This document shows positions 8,630-15,308 of a stretch of DNA of 21,697 bases, piece by piece. The stretch comes from DASZMJ01 sp035551935. Its GTDB lineage: Bacteria > Planctomycetota > Planctomycetia > Isosphaerales > Isosphaeraceae. The position numbers and the translations under genes are program-made. The DNA lies in assembly GCA_035551935.1 (NCBI GenBank), contig DASZMJ010000484.1:1-21697 (forward strand). Reading direction: 5' to 3'. Under the pieces are notes generated by a model. It was not told where the DNA came from. It was given only the letters and a program-made list of their open reading frames with translations, and made no database searches. The stretch's first letter is position 1. Each line of letters opens with the position of its first letter.

Positions 8630-11200
8630 TCAATGATTGAACGCGAATTCCCTCGAATTGAGCAGGGCCCAGAAGAGGTCCTCGGCCGCGTCGCGGGTCG
8701 AGGGGCCGGCGCGGAGGGCCTTGGACCAGTGCGAGGTCTCCTCGTCGGTCGGCGGCCGGCAGAGGGTGCGGAGATACAGGTTCTCGACGATCTCCTCGGG
8801 CGCGGGGGGCGGGTCGAGGTCGAGCAGGTTCGCGAGATACCCGCGCGGGCTGGAGATCTTCTCCTCGATCACGCTGCCGCCGATCAGGAGCAGCGACTGC
8901 CGCAGGCTCAGGCTCGGCGCGGCGACCGCCGCGCAGCCGTTGGTGCGGGTGCAGCGGCCGAAGGTGTCGAGGATGACGCTCGGGGTCGACGGGTCGTTGA
9001 CCTCGATCGCCTTGCGGACGCCGAGCTGGCCGAAGCGGTTGGGGACCTCGGTCACTTCGGCGAGCACGTCGGCCATCTGGTGCGCCGTCAAGGGGCGCGG
9101 GCTCTGGTGCGAGAAGATGCGGTGGTCGTGCGCGTTCTCGGGCACGGTCGCGGAGGAGAGCCCGTACGCCTCGGACGTGGCGACGGTCCGGATCAGGTCG
9201 CGGAGGTCGTACTTGTGCTCGACGAAGTGCCTCGCCAGCGCGTCGAGCAGTTCGGGGTGGACGGGCGGGTTCGAGCGGCTGAGGTCGTCGGCCGGGTCGG
9301 CCAGCCCCTTGCCGAAGAACTGCGCCCAGACCCAGTTGGCCATCGCGCGGGCGAAGAACGGGTTCTCCGGCGAGGTCATCCACGAGGCGAGCGCCTTGCG
9401 CGGGTCCTCGTCGTCGGGGAGCTTGACGACGTCCCCCTCGGGGAAGCGAGGCGGCACGGGCTTCTTGGTGCGGAGGTGCTCGACCTGCCCCTTCGGGTCG
9501 ATCGAGACGACGTCGCGGGCCATCATGCCGGGGCCGACCGGGCGCTTGATCTTGGCGAAGAAGGCGGCGAGGCCGTAGTAGTCGTCCTGCGTCCAGACGT
9601 CGAAGGGATGGTCGTGGCACTGGGCGCAGCGGATCCGGAGGCCCAGGAAGCGCTGGGCGGTCAGCTCGGCCTTCTCCTTGGCGTCGGCCCCCTCGAGCGC
9701 GTAGTTGATCGCGCCGCCTTCCTTGAAGTCGTAGGGGTTGCCGAGCGAGGTCAGGAGCTCGCGGACCATCACGTCCCAGGGGGCGTTCTTGAGCAGGCGG
9801 TCGTTGAGCCAGTAGAGGTACGCGCCCGAGCCGTTGCCGAAGCGGGCGGAGCTGATCTGGAGCATGTCGCCGAACTTGATCTGCCAGAACCGGACGAAGT
9901 CGCGGTCGGCGAGGAGCCGGTCGACCTTCTTGATGCGCTTGTCGGGGTCCTTGTCCTTGCGGAAGTCGCGGACCTCCTCGGGCGAGGGCTGGCGGCCGAC
10001 GAGGTCGAGCGTCACGCGGCGGAGGAAGGTGGCGTCGTCGGCCGGCTTGCTCGGCGGGACCTTCAGGTCGGCGAGCCGCTTGTACAATTCGTCGTCGATG
10101 AAGTTGCGGCGGGGGAGCCTGGCGAAGTCGTATTGGAGGTCGGGGTTGATGAGGGTCGCGATCCGGGTGCTGACGACGCGCGACTGGTAGCGGACGATCA
10201 GGTCCACCTCGGCGCGGCGGAGCAGGGCGGCCTTGCCGTTGGGGTCGATGCTCGCGACCGTGTCGTCGTTGACGCGGTAGCCGGCCAGCCGGGTCACGTC
10301 GCGCTCGTGGCCGTCGGCGAACCGGGCGACGACCCGCAGTTGCCTCGGCCCCGGCTCATCCAGCCGCGCCCGGGCCGGCTCGACGACGACGTCCTTGAGC
10401 GCCCCGTGCGACTTGCCCCGGGCCCTCGGCGCGCCGGCCTCGACCCAGGCCAGGAGGGTCCGGTACGCGTCGGAGCCGGGCGTGATCCGCTGGCCGCCGG
10501 TGTGCGGCGTGCGGCCGGTCGCCTTGCGGATCAGGAGGCTGTCGATCGGGCGGAATGCCGAGACCCTGCGACCGCCGGCGCCTCGGGTGATGGCCTGGTG
10601 GTCGCCGTCGGGGTCGTAGCCGAAGAGCGAGAGGTGGAAGCCGTTCTGGCCGTCGGCCTTGCCGTGGCAGCCGCCGGCGTTGCAACCGGCGTGGGTCAGG
10701 ATCGGCACGATGTCGGCCGCGAAGTCCCACGGCCGCGCGGCCGGCTCGGGCATCTCGACCGTCAGGGCCGCCTCGACCTTCTCGAAGCCGAGGACCGCCC
10801 GCACCGTCGCCTTGCCCGCCTTGAGCGGCCGGACGAAACCGTCCTCGCCGATCGCCACGACCCCTTCCGGCTCCGCCTCCCACCGGACCTGCTCGGTCAG
10901 GTCGCGGCGGCCGCCGTGCTTGCCCGGCCCCTCGGCGAGGAACTGCACGCCCGGATCGCCCGCCGCGAGCGTCGCCTTCGCCGGCCGGACCACCAACGCC
11001 GGCTCGGGCGCCGACGCCTTCACCTTGGGTGTTGCCTTCGGCTTCGGCGGCGCCTCGGGCTTCGCCTCCTTCGCGACCGGTTGGGCCACGGCCACCTTCG
11101 GGGCCGGCGGGGCCTCGGGGTTGACGCGCGGCGATTGGCCGCAGCCCACGACAAACGTCGCGATACAGGCCAGGGCGAGCGTGCGGGCCAGGCGCCTCAT
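8630..11200 (-). CDS. DUF1549/DUF1553 lipoprotein with Ig-like and cytochrome-like segments (856 aa)
   Basis: Planctomycete envelope protein of unknown reaction. The ATG at 11200 is chosen over an ORF start at 11440 because GGAGGGAGGTG precedes it and it opens with a lipoprotein signal (MRRLARTLALACIATFVVGC, Cys20 lipidated). After a Pro/Ala/Lys-rich linker come a bacterial Ig-like (Big2-type) segment (about 55-150), a cytochrome-like block with Cys173-x4-Cys178-His179, a DUF1549-type region (about 365-570) containing a canonical heme motif C525-A-Q-C528-H529, and a DUF1553-type region (about 600-840) with NWVWAQFFGKGL. Heme binding is an inference. The spaced CNAGGCH is not a standard c-heme motif. 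The DUF1501 gene downstream is its usual partner. A candidate promoter lies 41-69 nt upstream. Confidence 0.88.
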   Translation of the reverse strand: MRRLARTLALACIATFVVGCGQSPRVNPEAPPAPKVAVAQPVAKEAKPEAPPKPKATPKVKASAPEPALVVRPAKATLAAGDPGVQFLAEGPGKHGGRRDLTEQVRWEAEPEGVVAIGEDGFVRPLKAGKATVRAVLGFEKVEAALTVEMPEPAARPWDFAADIVPILTHAGCNAGGCHGKADGQNGFHLSLFGYDPDGDHQAITRGAGGRRVSAFRPIDSLLIRKATGRTPHTGGQRITPGSDAYRTLLAWVEAGAPRARGKSHGALKDVVVEPARARLDEPGPRQLRVVARFADGHERDVTRLAGYRVNDDTVASIDPNGKAALLRRAEVDLIVRYQSRVVSTRIATLINPDLQYDFARLPRRNFIDDELYKRLADLKVPPSKPADDATFLRRVTLDLVGRQPSPEEVRDFRKDKDPDKRIKKVDRLLADRDFVRFWQIKFGDMLQISSARFGNGSGAYLYWLNDRLLKNAPWDVMVRELLTSLGNPYDFKEGGAINYALEGADAKEKAELTAQRFLGLRIRCAQCHDHPFDVWTQDDYYGLAAFFAKIKRPVGPGMMARDVVSIDPKGQVEHLRTKKPVPPRFPEGDVVKLPDDEDPRKALASWMTSPENPFFARAMANWVWAQFFGKGLADPADDLSRSNPPVHPELLDALARHFVEHKYDLRDLIRTVATSEAYGLSSATVPENAHDHRIFSHQSPRPLTAHQMADVLAEVTEVPNRFGQLGVRKAIEVNDPSTPSVILDTFGRCTRTNGCAAVAAPSLSLRQSLLLIGGSVIEEKISSPRGYLANLLDLDPPPAPEEIVENLYLRTLCRPPTDEETSHWSKALRAGPSTRDAAEDLFWALLNSREFAFNH

Positions 11201-11240
11201 CGACCCACCTCCCTCCGGTTGGACCCCTTCGGCGCCGTCA

Positions 11241-11269
11241 ATCCTAAGATCATAGGACAGGAATTGCAA
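11241..11269 (-). promoter_or_regulatory. Candidate promoter for the DUF1549/DUF1553 lipoprotein
   Basis: The minus strand has TTGCAA (11269-11264), a 17-bp spacer and TAGGAT (11246-11241), 41 nt upstream of the ATG at 11200. An overlapping TATGAT (11254-11249) is closer to consensus but has no -35 at the right distance. Confidence 0.45.
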
Positions 11270-11366
11270 GGGGTGCCGTCCGGAAAAACACCGTGGCCGC
11301 CGTCTCCATCCCCCGACCCGGAGCGCCGGCGCGGGCCGGCCCGATTCCCGGGGCCCGCGACCGCCC

Positions 11367-11870
11367 CCTCCTTTGTGAACGAAAGCGGATCGGTGCCCCG
11401 GCCCTTCGGTTCGTTCCGCGCCGGCGCCGGGCGTCGTCAAGGTTCCTCCAGGGCCCCCAGGATGCCGTTGGGTTCGTTCGGTCGCGGACGGGGTCGGGGG
11501 CGAAGTGGCTTTGTTTCGCGCCGGCGCAGGCTGCCGACAGACTTTGCCTCGTCTTCCCAGGCCCCCGTGGGTTCGTTTGGCGCGCGTCCTGGCTTCGTTC
11601 CGCGCCGGGATTCAAGGCCGCCGAACTCCCCTCAAGGGCTTCCCAATCCCCCCAAGTTTGGGTTCGTTTTGCAGGAAACGGCGTCGGGCGCGCCGTAGGT
11701 TCGTTTCGCGCCGGGTCGAACACGAAGTGGCTTCGTTTCGCGCGGCGCCGGTTGCCAGGGGATCGGCCTCGAACCCGAGAGGGATCGCCGTGGCGATCGG
11801 GGCGCGGTCGCGGAGCCGATCGGGCACCCGGCGCCCTCGCGACGTCGGTCGCCTTTGTGAGCGCAGGTGC
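11367..11870. repeat. Array of degenerate gg-ttcgtt-tcgcgcc repeats
   Basis: This gene-free stretch holds eight copies of a core close to ggttcgtttcgcgccgg. The ttcgtt (or tttgtt) hexamers begin at 11410, 11473, 11510, 11572, 11594, 11663, 11700 and 11732. Spacing is irregular (22-69 bp). Two units (about 11501-11520 and 11722-11741) share the longer form cgaagtggcttngtttcgcg. The array is bracketed by two related cctttgtga motifs near 11370 and 11852. Read on the minus strand the core encodes NEP-, TNP- or RTQ-type peptides in its three frames with no stop. Long spurious ORFs therefore cross it, but none has a start site or composition I would call a gene. No transposase, terminal inverted repeat or regular spacer was seen. 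Confidence 0.7.
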
Positions 11871-11902
11871 ACGGTGGGTGCCTCTGCTGCCTGATTCAGA
11901 GT

Positions 11903-12016
11903 ATGTACGAACTGCGACTGAACCCCGTCTTCTGGGGCGAGGAGGAGCCGACGGAGCCGGAATCCGTGTCGGTCGCGGACGTGGACGACTTCCTTGCGGC
12001 TATGGCGTGGATTTGA
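11903..12016 (+). CDS. Small acidic ORF, possible Imm1-like immunity fragment (37 aa)
   Basis: ATG at 11903 to TGA at 12016. The peptide begins MYELRLNPVFWG, continues through a Glu/Pro-rich stretch (EEEPTEPE), then SVADVDDFLAAMAWI. An acidic, Trp-containing start followed by an ADVDDFLAAM helix recalls the N-terminus of Imm1-type immunity proteins, which are usually over 100 residues. If so, this is a remnant. There is no strong ribosome binding site. The 20-bp hairpin begins 15 nt after its stop, as a terminator would. It may also be a chance ORF. Confidence 0.35.
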   Translation: MYELRLNPVFWGEEEPTEPESVSVADVDDFLAAMAWI

Positions 12017-12030
12017 TAAGGTGTGCCGCC

Positions 12031-12076
12031 ACTAACGACCACGCCCGACCGAAAATGGTCGGGCGTGGTCGTTAGT
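12031..12076. terminator. Perfect 20-bp stem-loop between convergent ORFs
   Basis: actaacgaccacgcccgacc (12031-12050) pairs without a mismatch to 12057-12076 around the loop gaaaat. It lies 15 nt after the stop of the plus-strand small ORF and 20 nt beyond the stop of the minus-strand gene ending at 12097. A bidirectional terminator is the simplest reading. The T-tracts of a classical rho-independent terminator are missing, and the perfect symmetry would also fit a small mobile or regulatory palindrome. Confidence 0.65.
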
Positions 12077-12096
12077 CGGATGCGAGCGCATACTCG

Positions 12097-12507
12097 CTAG
12101 GCGGCGGCAAGCCATTTCAAATCCGCCTCAGAGCATCCCGAACCCTTTAGGAATTCGGGTAGCCAATAGGCTGCCGCCTTGACCATGGCGCGATGACCGG
12201 GGAGAAGCTCGCGAAGACGCCTGATGACGCGACGCATCCCAAGATGGGGGGTCACACAGGCGAGCCAATCCCGGATGCTGCTCGCGTCAGCCTCGCCCAG
12301 CCCGCGCTCAAGGATCGCCTCGAAACTCGCCTTCTGGGAGAGGCACCGACGCGCGAGTCCGAGTGCAACCGTTGGCTGGACGCTGAGGAGTTCGTCGAGG
12401 AACCGAAACCTCTCCGACTCGGAAAGGGTGCGCAAGTCCCGAGCGAGAGCATTCTCCCACCTGGGATCGCGCCTGAGTCCGGCGAACTCGCTGGCCTTGA
12501 GCGTCAT
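12097..12507 (-). CDS. Hypothetical helical protein, candidate immunity gene (136 aa)
   Basis: No family is recognised. The sequence is predicted mostly helical, with alternating Leu/Ala and charged residues (for example DLRTLSESERFRFLDELL near the start and VIRRLRELLPGHRAMVKAAAYWLPEFL near the end). It lacks a signal peptide and membrane segment. Its ATG at 12507 sits one base after the stop of the upstream toxin-like ORF (TGAGATG), so the two are probably translationally coupled. A small cytoplasmic protein coupled directly behind a toxin domain is the usual position of an immunity protein. That assignment is by position only. Confidence 0.5.
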   Translation of the reverse strand: MTLKASEFAGLRRDPRWENALARDLRTLSESERFRFLDELLSVQPTVALGLARRCLSQKASFEAILERGLGEADASSIRDWLACVTPHLGMRRVIRRLRELLPGHRAMVKAAAYWLPEFLKGSGCSEADLKWLAAA

Positions 12508-12508
12508 C

Positions 12509-12910
12509 TCAGAACCCCAAATATCGCTCGAAGAGGTCTCGTGGCAAGATCGGGACCACGCCGGGATTCATCGGTCGTTTCGGGTCATAGAAATGACCCG
12601 TCCGATCATTCCATATCCGCAGCATCCCCCGACGTCGCCGACTGCCGAACCTCGCCTCGCCCGCAAATTGTACCATCTTGCCGTGCGCAAGGTCAATATG
12701 GTTAATCGGTTCCTTCGTTACGCGGTGGGCCCGACGCTTGGCGATAAACAGCCGATCATACTGAACCACAAAAATATAAATGCCTTTGGCTGTAAATCTT
12801 ACGCCCCGGGCATTTTCCGTCTTCCATCGACCGTCGACACAGACAAGCGAGAACCTTTCCGTCGATACCGCGACATCGTCCATCTTGTTCGCATAAAGTT
12901 CGCTTTCCAC
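12509..12910 (-). CDS. Orphan polymorphic-toxin C-terminal domain-like protein (133 aa)
   Basis: The distal half reads like the end of secreted polymorphic toxins: HIDLAHGKMVQFAGEARF, then a short variable stretch, then a W-N-D-R-T-G-H-F-Y-D-P motif comparable with the S-G-H-Y-x-P motif of filamentous-haemagglutinin and Rhs tail toxins, then LPRDLFERYLGF. No signal peptide, Rhs core or delivery module is present. The proposed start is GTG at 12910, with an ATG ten codons in as an alternative. An in-frame TAG lies less than 40 nt upstream of the GTG, so the toxin body cannot continue in this frame. A detached, possibly inactive tail left by recombination is the likely origin. The candidate immunity gene follows after one base. 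Confidence 0.45.
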   Translation of the reverse strand: MESELYANKMDDVAVSTERFSLVCVDGRWKTENARGVRFTAKGIYIFVVQYDRLFIAKRRAHRVTKEPINHIDLAHGKMVQFAGEARFGSRRRRGMLRIWNDRTGHFYDPKRPMNPGVVPILPRDLFERYLGF

Positions 12911-13219
12911 CGCGCCATCCCGCTCGCATCCACGAAGAGTCTACGCTGCAATTCGTGCACCATACCATCAGGGGCGAGGGTATTCAACGGCACAGGCTGA
13001 TGGCATCTAACTACAGGCCAAGTCTTCTTCCAACAGGTTCGCAATCTATACTTAGCACCTGTTCCTGTTTCTGTCAAATAAAACCTCGATTTCGGGAAAA
13101 AATCCCACAAACGACGATTGATCGACACTCGTCGGACACAATGCGTGGCGTCAAGGAATCCTTGCCTTTCTAGCCCCGACACAGGGATGATCCAATCTGA
13201 CACACCGGGAGACCGCCCC
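12911..13219. other. A+T-richer gap upstream of the toxin-like ORF
   Basis: About 310 bp with visibly lower G+C than its surroundings. Open minus-strand frames cross it, including one of 163 codons ending at 12799, but that frame overlaps the toxin-like ORF in another register and resembles nothing I know. It may be decayed upstream sequence of the toxin gene. No RNA gene or clear promoter was recognised. Confidence 0.4.
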
Positions 13220-13576
13220 ATGCACCTACCCCGCCTGAACTTCCGCCTCCGGACGCTGATGATCCTCGTGGGGCTGGTCGCCGTCGTCACATCGGGGATG
13301 ATCCAGGTGCCGCGTTGGCGCCGCCGCAGCGAGCGATACCGCGTGATGGCTGGATACGCGGAGCAGGAGGCTCGCGAAAACCGAGGTTACATCGAATACG
13401 TGCGTGAGCAGGTTGTGACGAGCGGAATCACCCAGGCGGAGGGGGACAGTATTATCGCCAGTTATGTGCCGTGGGTCGAGTATTACGATTCCCAGGCTCG
13501 GGCATGGCGCTATCGCGCCCGCTTCCCCTTCTTCGCGCCGGACCCGTCCCCGCCCCCGCGTCGCGATGCCCCATAG
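13220..13576 (+). CDS. Small membrane protein with planctomycete F-R-L-R-T-L-M N-terminus (118 aa)
   Basis: Starts MHLPRLNFRLRTLMILVGLVAVVTSG: a short basic lead, then one membrane helix (about residues 12-27). A basic RWRRRSERYR patch and a soluble, Tyr/Arg/Glu-rich tail of about 85 residues follow. Short proteins with this F-R-L-R-T-L-M-hydrophobic opening are very common in planctomycetes and of unknown function. The ATG at 13220 is chosen because GGGAG precedes it and the membrane segment follows at once; an upstream in-frame ATG at 13118 would bury the segment. A 12-bp inverted repeat lies 25 nt after the stop. A smaller protein of the same style is at 15043. Confidence 0.7.
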   Translation: MHLPRLNFRLRTLMILVGLVAVVTSGMIQVPRWRRRSERYRVMAGYAEQEARENRGYIEYVREQVVTSGITQAEGDSIIASYVPWVEYYDSQARAWRYRARFPFFAPDPSPPPRRDAP

Positions 13577-13600
13577 TCGCCGCGTGCCGCTATCAGACCA

Positions 13601-13635
13601 ATTCCGTGAACACCCCGTCCCACTGTTCACGGAAT
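13601..13635. terminator. 12-bp perfect inverted repeat, possible terminator
   Basis: attccgtgaaca (13601-13612) and tgttcacggaat (13624-13635) pair perfectly around an 11-nt loop, 25 nt downstream of the small membrane-protein stop. A further gttcaccgaac lies just beyond. There is no T-tract. It could be a terminator or a protein-binding palindrome. Confidence 0.45.
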
Positions 13636-13667
13636 CCTGTTCACCGAACATCTGGTAGGCAAAGCCA

Positions 13668-13690
13668 CGGTGGGTTCGTTCGGCGCCGGG
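13668..13690. repeat. Isolated unit of the gg-ttcgtt repeat family
   Basis: gtgggttcgttcggcgccggg matches the units of the array at 11367-11870, especially the one near 11568. It lies alone about 1.9 kb away, on the other side of the toxin-like patch. Confidence 0.5.
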
Positions 13691-13909
13691 CGATCGCGGC
13701 GGCGTTGGCTCAAGCTTCATCGTCTGACCGATCCCCGTGTCGACCTCAGGAAACCCAACGCGGGGCGCGCAACGCCACCCTCCCGCGCGTGGCATTCCAC
13801 CCCCTCTTAGTTGGAAATGCGGGCCGGAACCGGCGGACTTTTTCCCAGGATTCCGGCCGGATCGCCGCCGGATGGGAGGTGTTGGGAGGCCCTCGCTGGC
13901 GCTTCGGGA

Positions 13910-13915
13910 TAGGAT
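13910..13915 (+). promoter_or_regulatory. TAGGAT -10-like box upstream of aroF
   Basis: TAGGAT followed by GGGGG, 84 nt upstream of the aroF ATG. The best -35-like hexamer (TTGGGA, 13882-13887) is 22 bp away, too far for a standard promoter. Confidence 0.3.
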
Positions 13916-13998
13916 GGGGGCTGGCCGACCGGTCGGATCGGGCGGGTCGATCGTCCCGCCCGATCGTCGACCGACAACCCCGATCGAGGTCCGGATTC

Positions 13999-15015
13999 AT
14001 GCTCGTGGTCATGCGGAGCCAGGCCGGGACGGACGAGGTCGATCGCGTCGTGGAGGCGATCCGGGCGATGGGGTTGACGCCCCACCCGATGCCGGGGCCG
14101 ACGAGGATGGCGATCGGCATCACCGGCAACACCTCGGCGATCGACCCGAGGAGCCTGGAGGTCTTGCCGGGTGTGCTCGAGCTGATCCGGGTGACGAAGC
14201 CGTTCAAGCTCGCCAGCCGCGAGATGCACCCCGACGACACGACCGTCACGCTCCCGCACGCCGCGATCGGCCCGGGCACGTTCACGATCATCGCCGGGCC
14301 GTGCTCGGTCGAGGACGAGGCGATGATCCTCGAGACGGCCGAGTTCCTCACCGCCCGCGGCATCCGCCTGCTCCGCGCCGGGGCGTTCAAGCCGAGGACG
14401 AGCCCGTATGCGTTCCAGGGGCTCGGCCAGGCCGGGCTCGACATCCTCCGCAAGGCCCGCGCGGCGACCGGCATCGGCGTCGTGACCGAGGTGCTCGACA
14501 CCGAGAGCGCCGACGCGGTCGAGGAGGTGGCCGACATCCTCCAGGTCGGCGCCCGGAACATGCAGAACTTCAGCCTCTTGCGCAGGGTCGCGCGTGCCTC
14601 GAAGCCCGTGCTGTTGAAGCGCGGGATGTCGGCGACGCTCGAGGAATGGCTGATGGCCGCCGAGTACGTCCTGGCCGGCGGCAACTACCGCGTCGCCCTC
14701 TGCGAGCGCGGCGTGCGGACGTTCTCGGACCACAGCCGCAACACGCTCGACCTCTCGGTGATCCCGCCCGCGAAGCGGCTCTCGCACCTGCCGATCCTCG
14801 TCGACCCCAGCCACGGCACCGGCCGCCGCGACGACGTGCCGCCGATGGCCCTGGCCGCGCTGGCCGCCGGCGCCGACGGCCTCCTCATCGAGGTCCACCC
14901 CCGCCCCGACCGCGCCCTCTCCGACGGCGCCCAGTCGCTCGACTTCGCCGCCTTCGATCGCCTCCTCGACTCGTTGAAGCGCCTGGCCGAGCCGCTCGGG
15001 CGCGTCCTCGGCTGA
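13999..15015 (+). CDS. aroF: 3-deoxy-7-phosphoheptulonate synthase, type I beta with N-terminal ferredoxin-like domain (338 aa)
   Basis: First committed enzyme of the shikimate pathway: condenses phosphoenolpyruvate and erythrose 4-phosphate in the cytoplasm. Residues 1-70 look like the small alpha/beta regulatory domain of the Thermotoga-type enzymes (MRSQAGTDEVDRVVEAIRAMG), which mediates feedback inhibition by aromatic amino acids. The barrel follows, with IAGPCSVE, AGAFKPRTSPYAFQGLG, VGARNMQNF, LLKRGM, CERGVRTF, DPSHGTGRRD and LIEVHPRPDRALSDGAQSL, covering PEP-, phosphate- and metal-binding residues. The ATG at 13999 has GAGG about 8 nt upstream. An ORF open from 13471 is longer but its extra part is unlike any DAHP synthase. 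A small membrane-protein gene follows after 27 nt and may be co-transcribed. Confidence 0.93.
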   Translation: MLVVMRSQAGTDEVDRVVEAIRAMGLTPHPMPGPTRMAIGITGNTSAIDPRSLEVLPGVLELIRVTKPFKLASREMHPDDTTVTLPHAAIGPGTFTIIAGPCSVEDEAMILETAEFLTARGIRLLRAGAFKPRTSPYAFQGLGQAGLDILRKARAATGIGVVTEVLDTESADAVEEVADILQVGARNMQNFSLLRRVARASKPVLLKRGMSATLEEWLMAAEYVLAGGNYRVALCERGVRTFSDHSRNTLDLSVIPPAKRLSHLPILVDPSHGTGRRDDVPPMALAALAAGADGLLIEVHPRPDRALSDGAQSLDFAAFDRLLDSLKRLAEPLGRVLG

Positions 15016-15042
15016 GCGGCTTCGTCACGGAGGAAGAGAACC

Positions 15043-15261
15043 ATGCGACGGCCGAGATTCAAGATCCGCACAGCCATGGTCGTCGTCGCATTGCTCGCGC
15101 TGCCGATCTCCGAATGGGCCCGCGAGCAACGCCGACGCGACACCGTCGACCGCTGGATCCAACGAGAGATCGAACAAGGCTTAAGGAACATACGGCCGGG
15201 AGACCAAGTCTCTACAAGGTTCTTCCCCGGCGAGTTTCCCTCGCATTCCGGCGACGAATAG
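15043..15261 (+). CDS. Small membrane protein, F-K-I-R-T-A-M type (72 aa)
   Basis: Opens MRRPRFKIRTAMVVVALLAL, a basic lead plus a single membrane helix (about residues 10-22). A strongly charged stretch (WAREQRRRDTVDRW) and a short soluble tail follow. It has the same plan as the protein at 13220 but is shorter. AGGAAGAG precedes the ATG. It lies 27 nt after aroF and converges with malQ, whose stop is 47 nt away. Function unknown; the family appears to be planctomycete-specific from memory. Confidence 0.65.
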   Translation: MRRPRFKIRTAMVVVALLALPISEWAREQRRRDTVDRWIQREIEQGLRNIRPGDQVSTRFFPGEFPSHSGDE

Positions 15262-15308
15262 GCCGATGCTCGCGGTCCGGCCAACAGCCATTGACTCGAT
15301 CGGCCGGC

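Larger units (their letters stand above)
13577..13998. other. Intergenic region between the small membrane protein and aroF
   Basis: About 420 bp without a supported gene. It contains the 12-bp inverted repeat at 13601-13635, one isolated unit of the gg-ttcgtt repeat family at 13668-13690, and a TAGGAT box at 13910-13915. An ORF open through the region in frame with aroF has no ribosome binding site and non-coding-like composition before 13999. Confidence 0.5.

Noticed and set aside
11201..11440. 80-residue N-terminal extension of the DUF1549/DUF1553 lipoprotein
   Set aside because: The extension is Gly/Arg-rich and crosses the candidate promoter. The ATG at 11200 has a strong ribosome binding site and begins a clean lipoprotein signal.
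8633..11698. Plus-strand ORF of 1021 codons opposite the DUF1549/DUF1553 lipoprotein gene
   Set aside because: It is a G+C-driven shadow: low-complexity Arg/Val/Glu/Asp-rich translation, no recognisable domain, and exact antisense to a gene with clear family motifs.
11250..11723. Minus-strand ORF of 157 codons through the repeat array
   Set aside because: Its peptides are simply the translated repeat core. There is no start site and no non-repeat domain.
11367..11870. CRISPR array
   Set aside because: The repeated core is degenerate, unit spacing varies from 22 to 69 bp, intervening sequence is not spacer-like, and no cas gene is present.
12799..13290. Minus-strand ORF of 163 codons upstream of the toxin-like ORF
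   Set aside because: It overlaps the toxin-like ORF in another frame, also runs antisense into the start of the small membrane-protein gene, and shows no recognisable family. A decayed upstream toxin fragment is possible but not supported.
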